Shown here in pieces: positions 30,251-38,857 of a stretch of 64,000 nucleotides of DNA (within the stretch, counting starts at the first letter, position 1; each line of letters opens with the position of its first letter). Location of the stretch: contig NZ_JAFIDA010000001.1 of NCBI RefSeq assembly GCF_017834145.1, positions 496,001 to 560,000 on the forward strand. The letters run 5' to 3'. Position numbers and translations under genes: made by a program. The DNA is from Leucobacter exalbidus. Its GTDB lineage: Bacteria > Actinomycetota > Actinomycetes > Actinomycetales > Microbacteriaceae. The notes beneath the pieces are model-generated. The model was not told the origin of the DNA and made no database searches. It saw nothing but the letters and a program-made list of their open reading frames with translations.

Positions 30251-32110
30251 TTAGGGTCTTGCCTCGCCCGATCGCGGCTCACGTCCACTGGTCTCATCGC
30301 TTATTCGGGAGTGACCGGTTCTCGTTTTGTCGGCCGCGGTCGCTGCGGCTGCAGCGTGGGTTCGCGCCCTGGTGTTTCCACCGAGGGGGCGTAAGCCGCG
30401 CCATGTCTCGGGTGGCACCATTTGGGGTGGCCGGCTGCGGCCCGGCCTGAATCTTACCGAGGGTTGCGCGGTGCCGCTCCACGCATAAGCCCTCGCGGCC
30501 CTGATGGGGAGTTCGATCGCATCTTCGGGCGCTCCCCCTGGTGGATGCAGGACGAATGGTTCGCCACGAGGATTTCTGGTGTTGGTGTTGGCACCGTCGT
30601 CGCCACCGCCACCGCCACCGCCACCGCGGGTGATTTTCCAGCCGTTGTGGTGGAGTTGCATGTGGTGGAACCGGCACAGCAGGATTCCTCGATCAATATC
30701 GGTGCGGCCGCCGTCGGCCACCCACGCATTAATGTGGTGGGCCTCGCAGTAAGTTGCGGGCCGGTCACAGCCCCGCCATCTGCATCCCCCGTCGCGCAAT
30801 GAAAGTGCGATGCGTTGTTTCGGGGTGAAGAGTCGCTGCTCACGGCCTACGTTGAGGGGGTTGCCGGCCCGGTCGGTAGTGACGGGCACGATGCCCGTGT
30901 TGCACACGGTGCGGGCCGCAACCCCGACCGGAACCGGGGTTCCGTCATCCTCGAGGAATGCGGTGTCAGCGCGGGTATCGGTGTCGGCGCCGGTATCGGT
31001 GTCGGCGCCGGTATCAGTGTCGGCGCCTGTGTCAATGACGCGCACGACCCGAACTCCGGCTTGGCGCACGCCAAATACGTCTTCGACCGTGGCCAGGGTG
31101 CCACCCACCAGCACCTCGATGAGGAGGTCGTGGGTGAGCTGCTCGTTGCTGCGGGGATCGTCACGCAGCTCAGCTGCTTGTGCCTTCTCGGCCGGGTTCA
31201 CGAATGAAGGGCCGCCCCTGCGGGGGCGCATGGCCGCGTCGATGAGGCTGCGCACCCAAGCCGCCGATTCATCATCAAAGGTAAATGAGCCGTGGTGCAC
31301 GCCCTTCGCGTCAACCCACATGCGAAGCGAGCGGGCCTCGTATCGGTCAGAGAATCGCTGTTCGGCCCCCTCGGGGTCGAGTTTGTCGCGCACCGCCCGA
31401 GCCGTCTTACGCAGCTCCTCGACCGTGCGAATCGGCGCTTCGTCAAGCAGGTGTTCGACCGCGAGGCTCCACGCCCCATGAAACACTGCCACCGCCCTGC
31501 ACATCGCTTCTTCATCTGAGACTTCGCCCGAACTCGCTGCTTGTTCGCCCGCCGCCGTAGCGGCTGCCTTTACCGCCGCGACATCAGCTTCAGTGGGCGT
31601 GGGCGGGTCGCCCAGCCCCACACGAATCGCGCTGTGTTGATCGGAGGTAATCTGCATGGCACTGAAGGCCTGATCAAGCGCTGCGTGCCAACTCGCAGCT
31701 GGTTGCTCACCCGGTATCTGCTGCGACTCGGTGGCTTCACCCTCACCGCCCCCGTCGACGGCCACAGCTGTTTCGAGGAGGGATTGCCCCACCCGAACCT
31801 CGCGGGCGGCCTGCGCGTTACTTACCCCTGTGATCTGCTGCACCAGGGAAACCGCATTGCGGTGGCCGCGGGACTGCGCCACCCCGCTGTGCCCCATTGC
31901 CCGGGTGGAACGCTGAGCCACCACTCCCGAGGCCGTGATCTGAATGCGCTCGGCCGCACGCGTGAGCGCGGCCGCCCGTTCGAGCACCGCCACCAAATCA
32001 GCGTCGGAAAGTTGCTGCATTTCGGCGGGCATCGACGCCGCTTCTGGCACCTCGTGGATCAGCTGGCAGGCCGCCGCCAGCTGATCGAGAAGAGAGGTGC
32101 TGAAGTTCAT
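30251..32110 (-). CDS. DUF222 / HNH endonuclease signature protein (13E12 repeat family)
   Basis: 619-aa protein with an N-terminal helical DUF222 domain and a C-terminal HNH nuclease motif (about residues 440-500): CRWRGCDRPATYCEAHHINAW ... DRGILLCRFHHMQLHHNGW, with the two Cys-x-x-x-Cys-like pairs and His residues intact. The family is multicopy in many actinobacteria; the function is not established. Two low-complexity runs are encoded by tandem repeats: a DTGADT-type repeat (30975-31028) and a glycine run (30602-30625). ATG at 32110. No mobile-element ends were seen around it. Confidence 0.88.
   Translation of the reverse strand: MNFSTSLLDQLAAACQLIHEVPEAASMPAEMQQLSDADLVAVLERAAALTRAAERIQITASGVVAQRSTRAMGHSGVAQSRGHRNAVSLVQQITGVSNAQAAREVRVGQSLLETAVAVDGGGEGEATESQQIPGEQPAASWHAALDQAFSAMQITSDQHSAIRVGLGDPPTPTEADVAAVKAAATAAGEQAASSGEVSDEEAMCRAVAVFHGAWSLAVEHLLDEAPIRTVEELRKTARAVRDKLDPEGAEQRFSDRYEARSLRMWVDAKGVHHGSFTFDDESAAWVRSLIDAAMRPRRGGPSFVNPAEKAQAAELRDDPRSNEQLTHDLLIEVLVGGTLATVEDVFGVRQAGVRVVRVIDTGADTDTGADTDTGADTDTRADTAFLEDDGTPVPVGVAARTVCNTGIVPVTTDRAGNPLNVGREQRLFTPKQRIALSLRDGGCRWRGCDRPATYCEAHHINAWVADGGRTDIDRGILLCRFHHMQLHHNGWKITRGGGGGGGGDDGANTNTRNPRGEPFVLHPPGGAPEDAIELPIRAARAYAWSGTAQPSVRFRPGRSRPPQMVPPETWRGLRPLGGNTRARTHAAAAATAADKTRTGHSRISDETSGREPRSGEARP
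30602..30625. repeat. Hexamer repeat encoding a glycine run in the HNH gene
   Basis: Four perfect copies of gccacc on the plus strand, read as glycine codons on the minus strand. They form the poly-Gly tract shortly after the HNH motif. Confidence 0.85.
30975..31028. repeat. 18-bp tandem repeat in the HNH gene
   Basis: Three units of 18 bp (gtatcggtgtcggcgccg): the first two identical, the third with two changes, plus a degenerate fourth. In frame they encode the acidic Asp-Thr-Gly-Ala-Asp-Thr repeat ahead of the HNH domain. Being a multiple of 3, copy changes keep the frame. Confidence 0.9.
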
Positions 32111-32340
32111 GTTTCCATGATCGCATCACCCTCAGACATTGCGGGATCTGTCGATTTTCTGGGGGCGGGATGGCCTGATCCGGGACCGTTTTGCCCAGTT
32201 TCGCAGCCCGTTCCATGCCAGGCGACACGTGAGCGCGATAATCTACACAGGGTGTCGTGGTGACGCACTCGACGCGTTCGTTCGTGCCGAGCGAGCTGCC
32301 GCGCGCGCAGGCAAGATTCACCAAATTGAGGAGATCCCAC

Positions 32341-32826
32341 GTGGACCTGAAAGCAGAACTGACCATTGCGCAGCGCACAGCTATGAAAGACCGCGCCGCG
32401 GCCGAGCCCGGCGACGCAAAGGACGCCGCTGAGCGCCGTTTGCTGGCTATTCGCTCGGCTCTTGGCGCCCTGGGCGAAGCAGAGACCGCCGGCAAGGCAC
32501 GCCACGAGCTTTCGGCCGAAGAGCAGATTGCGGTCGTGAAGAAAGAAGTAGCGAAGCGCGAAGCAAGCGCCGAAATCTATGACGGCGCGAGCGAGCCTGA
32601 GCGCGCCAATAACGAGCGCCTTGAGGCTGAGGTGCTGCGGGCGTTCCTCCCCCAGGAAACCAGCGAGGACGAGGTGCGCGCGTTCGTTGAACGCATCGTC
32701 GCCGAACAGCAGCTGGCGGGCCAGGGCGGCCGGGCCATCGGCGTCGTAATGGCGGCGCTCAAGGCAGATTTCGCGAACTTCGATTCGCGCTCGGCGGCAA
32801 AGATCGTGCAGACCGCTACCAAGTAG
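32341..32826 (+). CDS. GatB/YqeY domain-containing protein
   Basis: Cytosolic 161-aa protein of the YqeY family, related to the tail domain of the GatB amidotransferase subunit. Family features are the N-terminal LKAELTIAQRTAMKDR and the C-terminal GRAIGVVMAALKADFANFDSR. The start is GTG at 32341, with GAGGAG 8 nt upstream; the longer reading to 32257 lacks family sequence. Role unknown, possibly linked to tRNA-dependent amidation. It lies between the divergent HNH gene and uvrB. Confidence 0.9.
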   Translation: MDLKAELTIAQRTAMKDRAAAEPGDAKDAAERRLLAIRSALGALGEAETAGKARHELSAEEQIAVVKKEVAKREASAEIYDGASEPERANNERLEAEVLRAFLPQETSEDEVRAFVERIVAEQQLAGQGGRAIGVVMAALKADFANFDSRSAAKIVQTATK

Positions 32827-32900
32827 CTGAAGGAACCCCGCTCACGAGGCGGTGCGTTCAGGGCGCGCGGGAACGCCGCCTGTTTCGCGTGGGTTTGCAT

Positions 32901-32934
32901 CGGTGGGAGCAGGGCCTCGGGCCAGCTCCCACCG
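32901..32934 (+). terminator. Hairpin after the YqeY-like gene
   Basis: Perfect 10-bp stem, 32901-32910 with 32925-32934, around a GC-rich 14-nt loop that can pair with itself. No T tract follows. It separates the YqeY gene from uvrB. The rest of the 263-bp gap to uvrB holds a cacgcacgcac-rich stretch and no gene. Confidence 0.5.
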
Positions 32935-33089
32935 GCATACTCAGCACATCGCACGCAGAACGAACGCACGCACGCAGCAGGCACGCACCAGAACACAGAA
33001 CACACGCACGCACCCAGCGGGCCAACAATTGACCGCGCTTTTCGTCACTTTTCGGTCGCCCGTCAGGGGTGTTCGGTAGGCTCTCCCCC

Positions 33090-35180
33090 ATGGAACCCAC
33101 GCGCAGTGTTCGGCCCTTTGAAGTGGTCTCAGAATTCGAGCCCAGCGGCGATCAACCTGCCGCCATTGAGCAGCTGACGCAGCGAATTAATGCGGGCGAG
33201 ACCGACATTGTGCTGCTCGGTGCCACCGGTACCGGTAAGTCAGCAACCACTGCCTGGCTGATCGAGCAGGTGCAGCGGCCGACGCTCATCTTGGCGCACA
33301 ATAAGACCCTCGCGGCACAGTTGGCCAGTGAGTTTCGTCAGCTGATGCCCAACAACTCGGTCGAGTACTTCGTCAGTTATTACGACTATTACCAGCCCGA
33401 GGCCTACGTGCCCCAGACCGACACCTTCATTGAGAAGGACTCGTCAGTCAACGCCGAGGTAGAGCGGCTGCGCCACTCCACCACCAATGCGCTGCTGAGC
33501 CGCCGCGACACCATCGTCGTGTCGACCGTGTCGTGCATATATGGCCTCGGAAAGCCGGAGGAATACTACGAGGCCATGGTGCCGCTCGCGGTCGGTGACC
33601 GACTCGATCGCGACGTACTGCTGCGACGCTTTGTCGATATGCAGTATCAGCGCAACGACATCGAGTTCGTGCGCGGCAACTTTCGGGTGCGTGGCGACAC
33701 GGTCGAGATTATTCCGATGTACGAAGAGCTCGCCATCAGAATTGAGTTCTTCGGCGACGAAATCGAAGCCCTCTACTACCTGCACCCCGTGACGGGCAAT
33801 GTCGTGAAGCAGGTCGAGACGGTCTCGGTGTTCCCCGGTTCGCACTATGTGGCCAGCCGCGAAGCCATGAACCGTGCCATAGGTCAGATCACCGACGAAC
33901 TCGATATTCGTTCTAGGGAGCTGAAGCAGCAGAACAAGCTTGTCGAAGAGCAGCGGCTGCGCATGCGCACTACGTTTGACCTCGAGATGATGGAGCAGAT
34001 TGGTTTCTGCTCGGGCATCGAGAACTATTCACGCCACATTGATGGCCGTGAGCCCGGCGAGGCTCCGCACTGCCTGCTCGACTACTTCCCCGATGATTTT
34101 CTCGTCGTCATCGATGAGTCCCACGTCGCTGTGCCCCAGATCGGCGCAATGTACGAGGGTGACTCATCGCGCAAGCGCACACTCGTCGATCACGGCTTCC
34201 GTCTGCCCAGTGCACTCGACAACCGGCCCCTGAAGTTCTCGGAGTTTCAAAAGCGCGTGGGTCAGGTCGTCTACCTCTCGGCTACCCCGGGTAAGTATGA
34301 ACTTGAGCGCGCAGACGGTGTCGTAGAGCAGATCATTCGCCCCACCGGCCTCATCGACCCCAAGATCATCATCAAGCCTTCCGAGGGACAAATTGATGAC
34401 CTGCTCGAGGAAGTACGCCTGCGTGCTGAGCGTGACGAGCGCGTGCTTGTCACCACGCTCACCAAGAAAATGGCTGAGCAGCTCACCACGTTCATGGAAG
34501 AGGCTGGCGTGCGCGTGCGCTACCTCCACTCTGACGTTGATACGCTGCGCCGCGTTGAGCTGCTGACCGAGCTACGCGCCGGTGTCTATGACGTGCTCAT
34601 TGGCATCAACCTGCTGCGTGAGGGCCTCGACCTTCCCGAGGTGTCACTGGTATCGATTCTCGACGCCGACAAAGAGGGCTTCTTGCGCTCTTCAACCTCA
34701 CTCATTCAGACGATCGGCCGCGCGGCCCGTAACGTCTCTGGCGAGGTACACATGTACGCCGACAAGATCACGCGTTCAATGAGCGCGGCCATCGAGGAGA
34801 CCGACCGTCGCCGCGAGATTCAGGTCGCCTATAACCTCGAGCACGGCATCGATCCGCAGCCGCTGCGCAAGAAGATCGGTGACATTACCGAGATGCTGTC
34901 GCGCGAGGCCGCCGACACCGAAGACGTGCTGTCTCGTTCGGGCGCGCACGCACAGCGCAAGGGTGCCTCGCCTCAGCGGGCGAAGGGCAAGAGCGCTGCC
35001 CGCGCCGGAGCCATCGCCGGCGAGGGTGCAGCGAAGCTCGAGGGTCTCATCTCAGATCTCAACGAACAGATGCTTGCGGCCGCCGATGAGCTGAAGTTTG
35101 AGCTCGCCGCGCGTCTGCGCGATGAGGTTTCTGAGCTGAAGCGCGAACTGCGCAGCATGGACGCGGCCGGTCACCTCTAG
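33090..35180 (+). CDS. uvrB: Excinuclease ABC subunit UvrB
   Basis: DNA helicase-like subunit of nucleotide excision repair, 696 aa. Walker [13 protein letters not shown], the beta-hairpin region [15 protein letters not shown], the DEAD-box equivalent VVIDESH, helicase motif [11 protein letters not shown] and a C-terminal UVR motif ([19 protein letters not shown]) are all present. ATG 33090 starts the family sequence [16 protein letters not shown]; an upstream GTG at 33069 is possible but adds seven unrelated residues. No LexA-like box was seen upstream. Confidence 0.97.
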   Translation: MEPTRSVRPFEVVSEFEPSGDQPAAIEQLTQRINAGETDIVLLGATGTGKSATTAWLIEQVQRPTLILAHNKTLAAQLASEFRQLMPNNSVEYFVSYYDYYQPEAYVPQTDTFIEKDSSVNAEVERLRHSTTNALLSRRDTIVVSTVSCIYGLGKPEEYYEAMVPLAVGDRLDRDVLLRRFVDMQYQRNDIEFVRGNFRVRGDTVEIIPMYEELAIRIEFFGDEIEALYYLHPVTGNVVKQVETVSVFPGSHYVASREAMNRAIGQITDELDIRSRELKQQNKLVEEQRLRMRTTFDLEMMEQIGFCSGIENYSRHIDGREPGEAPHCLLDYFPDDFLVVIDESHVAVPQIGAMYEGDSSRKRTLVDHGFRLPSALDNRPLKFSEFQKRVGQVVYLSATPGKYELERADGVVEQIIRPTGLIDPKIIIKPSEGQIDDLLEEVRLRAERDERVLVTTLTKKMAEQLTTFMEEAGVRVRYLHSDVDTLRRVELLTELRAGVYDVLIGINLLREGLDLPEVSLVSILDADKEGFLRSSTSLIQTIGRAARNVSGEVHMYADKITRSMSAAIEETDRRREIQVAYNLEHGIDPQPLRKKIGDITEMLSREAADTEDVLSRSGAHAQRKGASPQRAKGKSAARAGAIAGEGAAKLEGLISDLNEQMLAAADELKFELAARLRDEVSELKRELRSMDAAGHL

Positions 35181-35188
35181 GCCGTGGT

Positions 35189-35225
35189 ACCGCATAAAGC
35201 CGCACTGACCAGCGCTTTATGCGGT
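35189..35225 (+). terminator. uvrB terminator-like hairpin
   Basis: Perfect 12-bp stem, 35189-35200 with 35214-35225, around a 13-nt loop. It begins 9 nt after the uvrB stop. No T tract follows. Confidence 0.6.
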
Positions 35226-35235
35226 CAAGAAGTAA

Positions 35236-35256
35236 GTTACACACTGTAACAGTGTG
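35236..35256. repeat. Overlapping palindromes between uvrB and rmlCD
   Basis: cacactg (35240-35246) and cagtgtg (35250-35256) form an inverted repeat around taa. gttac (35236-35240) and gtaac (35246-35250) form a second one over the same bases. It is operator-like, but no adjacent gene start is served by it. Confidence 0.45.
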
Positions 35257-35300
35257 ATGCTCTCGCGAATGTGAATGCGAGTGCGAGCGCCCCACACAGC

Positions 35301-35348
35301 ACAACGCCCGCGGTACCAGATCGATCGATCTCGTACCGCGGGCATTGT
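35301..35348 (-). terminator. Terminator of the rhamnose/glycan operon
   Basis: Long hairpin downstream of the RmlC-RmlD gene: 35301-35316 pairs with 35333-35348, with one pair that is G-U on the minus strand. After one mismatch the stem continues into the palindrome agatcga/tcgatct (35318-35331). Confidence 0.75.
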
Positions 35349-35391
35349 CTTGCCTAGCCGCCGCTGACGCGGCTCGCGAGGCGCCGGAGCG

Positions 35392-36789
35392 TTACGCGCC
35401 CTGCGCCAGGTACGCGGCCAGCGCGTCTGCGGCCGTGCGCGGCACGAAGCCCGTCGCCTCGATCTTGTCGAGGGCGAGCGTGCTGTTCAGCGGGCGAGGA
35501 GCTGCTTCTTTACCCTTGAAGTACTCGGCCGTCGAGGTGCCCGAAACGCGTGATGCGTCGTGGCCCGTCAGTTCGAATACGCGTGCGGCGATCTGTGCCC
35601 ACGATTCAGCGGGGCCCTCGTTGGTGAGGTTGTACGTGCCATACTCGGGGCGCGCCTGCAGCAGGTGCGCGATACCCGCGGCAATATCCTCGGTGAAGCT
35701 CAGGCGGCCCACCTGGTCGTTGACGACCGCGGGATCGATGCCCCGTTCGGCGAGCGACGCCATGGTGCGTACGAAGTTGTTGCCATCGCCAATGACCCAG
35801 CTCGTGCGCACAATGTAGTGCCGCGGCAGGGTCGCCACGATGGCGTCGGCGGCGGCCTTCGTCTGCCCGTACACGCCCAGGGGCGCAAACGCGTCAGTCT
35901 CGGTGTATGACTCGCGGGTGCCGTCGAACACGTAGTCGCTCGACACGTGCACTACGGTAATGCCACTGCCCGCCACGGCGGCCGCGAGCTTCGTGATGCC
36001 CGTGACGTTGGCAGCCCAGGCCGCGGCGCGACCCTCGGCGGTCTCGGCGACGTCGACCGCGGTGTAGGCGGCGGCGTTGATCACCGTGTCGTAATCTGCA
36101 AAGCGCACCCCAGCGAACGGATCTGCCGCCTCAAGGTTGACCTGGTCGCGCCCGACGAAGTCGGCCTCGGGCATCGCAAGACGCAGCGCCCGGCCCAGCT
36201 GGCCGTTCGCGCCGAGCACGAGCGTGCGCTTCGGCTTCATCGGCGTGACATCGGCCAGGCGCGGGTGCGCGAGGTCTTTATCACTGCGCTCAGCGTTCTC
36301 GAGCGGGATCGGCCACTGAATCGCGGCCGTCTCATCTTCGAGGTTCAAGAAGGTGTATTCACCCTGCGCTTCGGCGCTCCAGTGAGCGTTGACGAGGTAC
36401 ACGTACGCCGTGTTGTCCTCGAGCGTCTGGTAGCTGTTGCCCACGCCCCGGGGCACAAAGATTGCGGTTGAGGCGTCGAGCTCGGCGGTGAATACCTCGC
36501 CGAAGCTGGGGCCCTCGCGCAGATCAACCCAGGCGCCGAAGATCTTGCCGGTCGCCACCGAGACAAACTTGTCCCAAGGCTCAGCGTGGATACCACGCGT
36601 GGCACCGGTCTTGTCGTTGAACGAGATGTTGTTCTGCACCGGCCCGAAGTCGGGCAGGCCCAGTGCGGTCATCTTCTCGCGTTGCCAGTTTTCTTTGAAC
36701 CAGCCACGGTTATCACCGTGCACGGGCAGGTCAAGCAGCACCAGGCCGGGAATGTTGGTCTCGCGCACCGAGAGCTGTTTTGCCGCCAT
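35392..36789 (-). CDS. RmlC-RmlD fusion: dTDP-4-dehydrorhamnose 3,5-epimerase / reductase
   Basis: Bifunctional protein of 465 aa for the last two steps of dTDP-L-rhamnose synthesis. Residues about 1-185 are RmlC-like, with the cupin motifs DNRGWFKENW and FVPRGVGNSYQTLEDNTAYVYLVN. The former His of the epimerase region is in RGIHAEPWDKFVSV. From about residue 190, RmlD: GANGQLGRAL Rossmann motif, INAAAYTAVDVAE, VSSDYVFDG and YGQTKAAAD (Tyr-x3-Lys). Start ATG 36789; the reading to 36870 overlaps rmlB and is not family sequence. It starts 2 nt after the rmlB stop. Confidence 0.92.
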   Translation of the reverse strand: MAAKQLSVRETNIPGLVLLDLPVHGDNRGWFKENWQREKMTALGLPDFGPVQNNISFNDKTGATRGIHAEPWDKFVSVATGKIFGAWVDLREGPSFGEVFTAELDASTAIFVPRGVGNSYQTLEDNTAYVYLVNAHWSAEAQGEYTFLNLEDETAAIQWPIPLENAERSDKDLAHPRLADVTPMKPKRTLVLGANGQLGRALRLAMPEADFVGRDQVNLEAADPFAGVRFADYDTVINAAAYTAVDVAETAEGRAAAWAANVTGITKLAAAVAGSGITVVHVSSDYVFDGTRESYTETDAFAPLGVYGQTKAAADAIVATLPRHYIVRTSWVIGDGNNFVRTMASLAERGIDPAVVNDQVGRLSFTEDIAAGIAHLLQARPEYGTYNLTNEGPAESWAQIAARVFELTGHDASRVSGTSTAEYFKGKEAAPRPLNSTLALDKIEATGFVPRTAADALAAYLAQGA

Positions 36790-36791
36790 GG

Positions 36792-37808
<1,017 letters not shown>

Positions 37809-37816
37809 TTAATATG

Positions 37817-37863
37817 GTGCGGAATCACGGAAACTGATTCACGCACGAGCGTTTTTTATACTA
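37817..37863 (-). promoter_or_regulatory. rmlB promoter candidate and leader hairpin
   Basis: On the minus strand a -10-like TAGTAT at 37863-37858 is followed by an A run (37857-37852). Then 37846-37842 plus 37840-37835 pairs with 37827-37817, giving an 11-bp stem with one bulged base. The hairpin lies between the presumed start of transcription and the AGGAGGAG ribosome site. No good -35 was found. Confidence 0.4.
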
Positions 37864-37919
37864 CCGGAGTGCCTGTGAGCACGCCGATGAGGTACAGCGG
37901 TGAACGGAACTTGCCCGTT

Positions 37920-38855
37920 TCAATTTCCGAGGGCGTGACGCAGCAACCGCCCCGTCGCCTGAAACCGGCCACGCACCAGGGTGCCCGGCACGAGGGTGGC
38001 CGCGTGAGCGCGTGAGGTGAGCCTGAGATGCGCCGCGCGCACCGTGCGCCGCCATCCCCGCTCGCCTGCCAGCGATGCCGCCAGCGCGTAGTAGGCACGC
38101 TCCCCTGCGAATCTGGTGCCCTCGGTGAGCGCGACCGATGAGGCGCTCTCATCGTGCCGGCGGTATTCGAAGACGAAGTCGTCGGGGTCGCTGGCCGGCA
38201 GCACGAGCAGCGCGGCCCCGTCGAAGAACATGTCCATCAACAGCGCGAGGTCTTGAATGACGGCAAAACCGTCACGGAAGTCGTGGCGCTGCAGGGTCTC
38301 GCGAGCAAAGCACAGCGATGGCCAGTAGAGCCAATCGCCGCGCAGCAGGCTTGCCCCGAGCTGGTCACCGGCCAGCAGCACCGGCGCATGAGACCGCGGG
38401 CGCAGCAGCCGCTGCTTCACCGAGTCCACGAGCGAGGCCGCAGGCGCACCAGCGTCATCGATCACGTGCACGGCGGGCTGAATGATGTCGGCTTCGGGGT
38501 GTGCGGCGCCTGCGGCAAGCAGGGTGCGCACGTACCCGGGCAGCAGCCGGTCATCGTTGCCCATGATGGTGACGAGTCCGCCGGTCGCCAGCTGCGCGCA
38601 GGTGCGAAAGTTTGCCGTGATGCCCTCGTTGACGGGCTTCACCATCGTCGTGATGCGCGAGTCATTCAGCGCCGCGAGTTCAGCGAAGTACGCCAGCGTT
38701 TCGCTCCCCGCGGCACCCGATGTAGCGTCGTCAACGATGGTGAGTCGCCAGCGGTCGTCATGCTGCGCGAGCACGCTCTCGACGGCGAGCCGCAGGTATG
38801 CGGTGTCTCCCCAGTGCGGAATGAAGATGTCGAGGAATGGCTGCTGATCACTCAT
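37920..38855 (-). CDS. Glycosyltransferase family 2
   Basis: About 311 aa, with a GT-A nucleotide-sugar fold. N-terminal FLDIFIPHWGDTAYLRLAVESVLAQ with LTIVDDAT near residue 40, and the metal-binding NDD in VTIMGNDDRLLPGYV. Residues after 200 are less conserved. Sugar and acceptor cannot be assigned; rhamnose transfer is suggested only by the nearby rml genes. ATG 38855 follows the DUF6541 gene stop by 2 nt; a longer reading to 38888 overlaps that gene. Confidence 0.82.
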   Translation of the reverse strand: MSDQQPFLDIFIPHWGDTAYLRLAVESVLAQHDDRWRLTIVDDATSGAAGSETLAYFAELAALNDSRITTMVKPVNEGITANFRTCAQLATGGLVTIMGNDDRLLPGYVRTLLAAGAAHPEADIIQPAVHVIDDAGAPAASLVDSVKQRLLRPRSHAPVLLAGDQLGASLLRGDWLYWPSLCFARETLQRHDFRDGFAVIQDLALLMDMFFDGAALLVLPASDPDDFVFEYRRHDESASSVALTEGTRFAGERAYYALAASLAGERGWRRTVRAAHLRLTSRAHAATLVPGTLVRGRFQATGRLLRHALGN

Positions 38856-38857
38856 CG

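Noticed and set aside
30251..32110. HNH gene as part of an integrated mobile element
   Set aside because: No transposase, integrase, inverted ends or target duplication were seen; only a family often found in many copies.
33000..33090. LexA box before uvrB
   Set aside because: No TCGAAC half-site pair was found in the gap upstream of uvrB.
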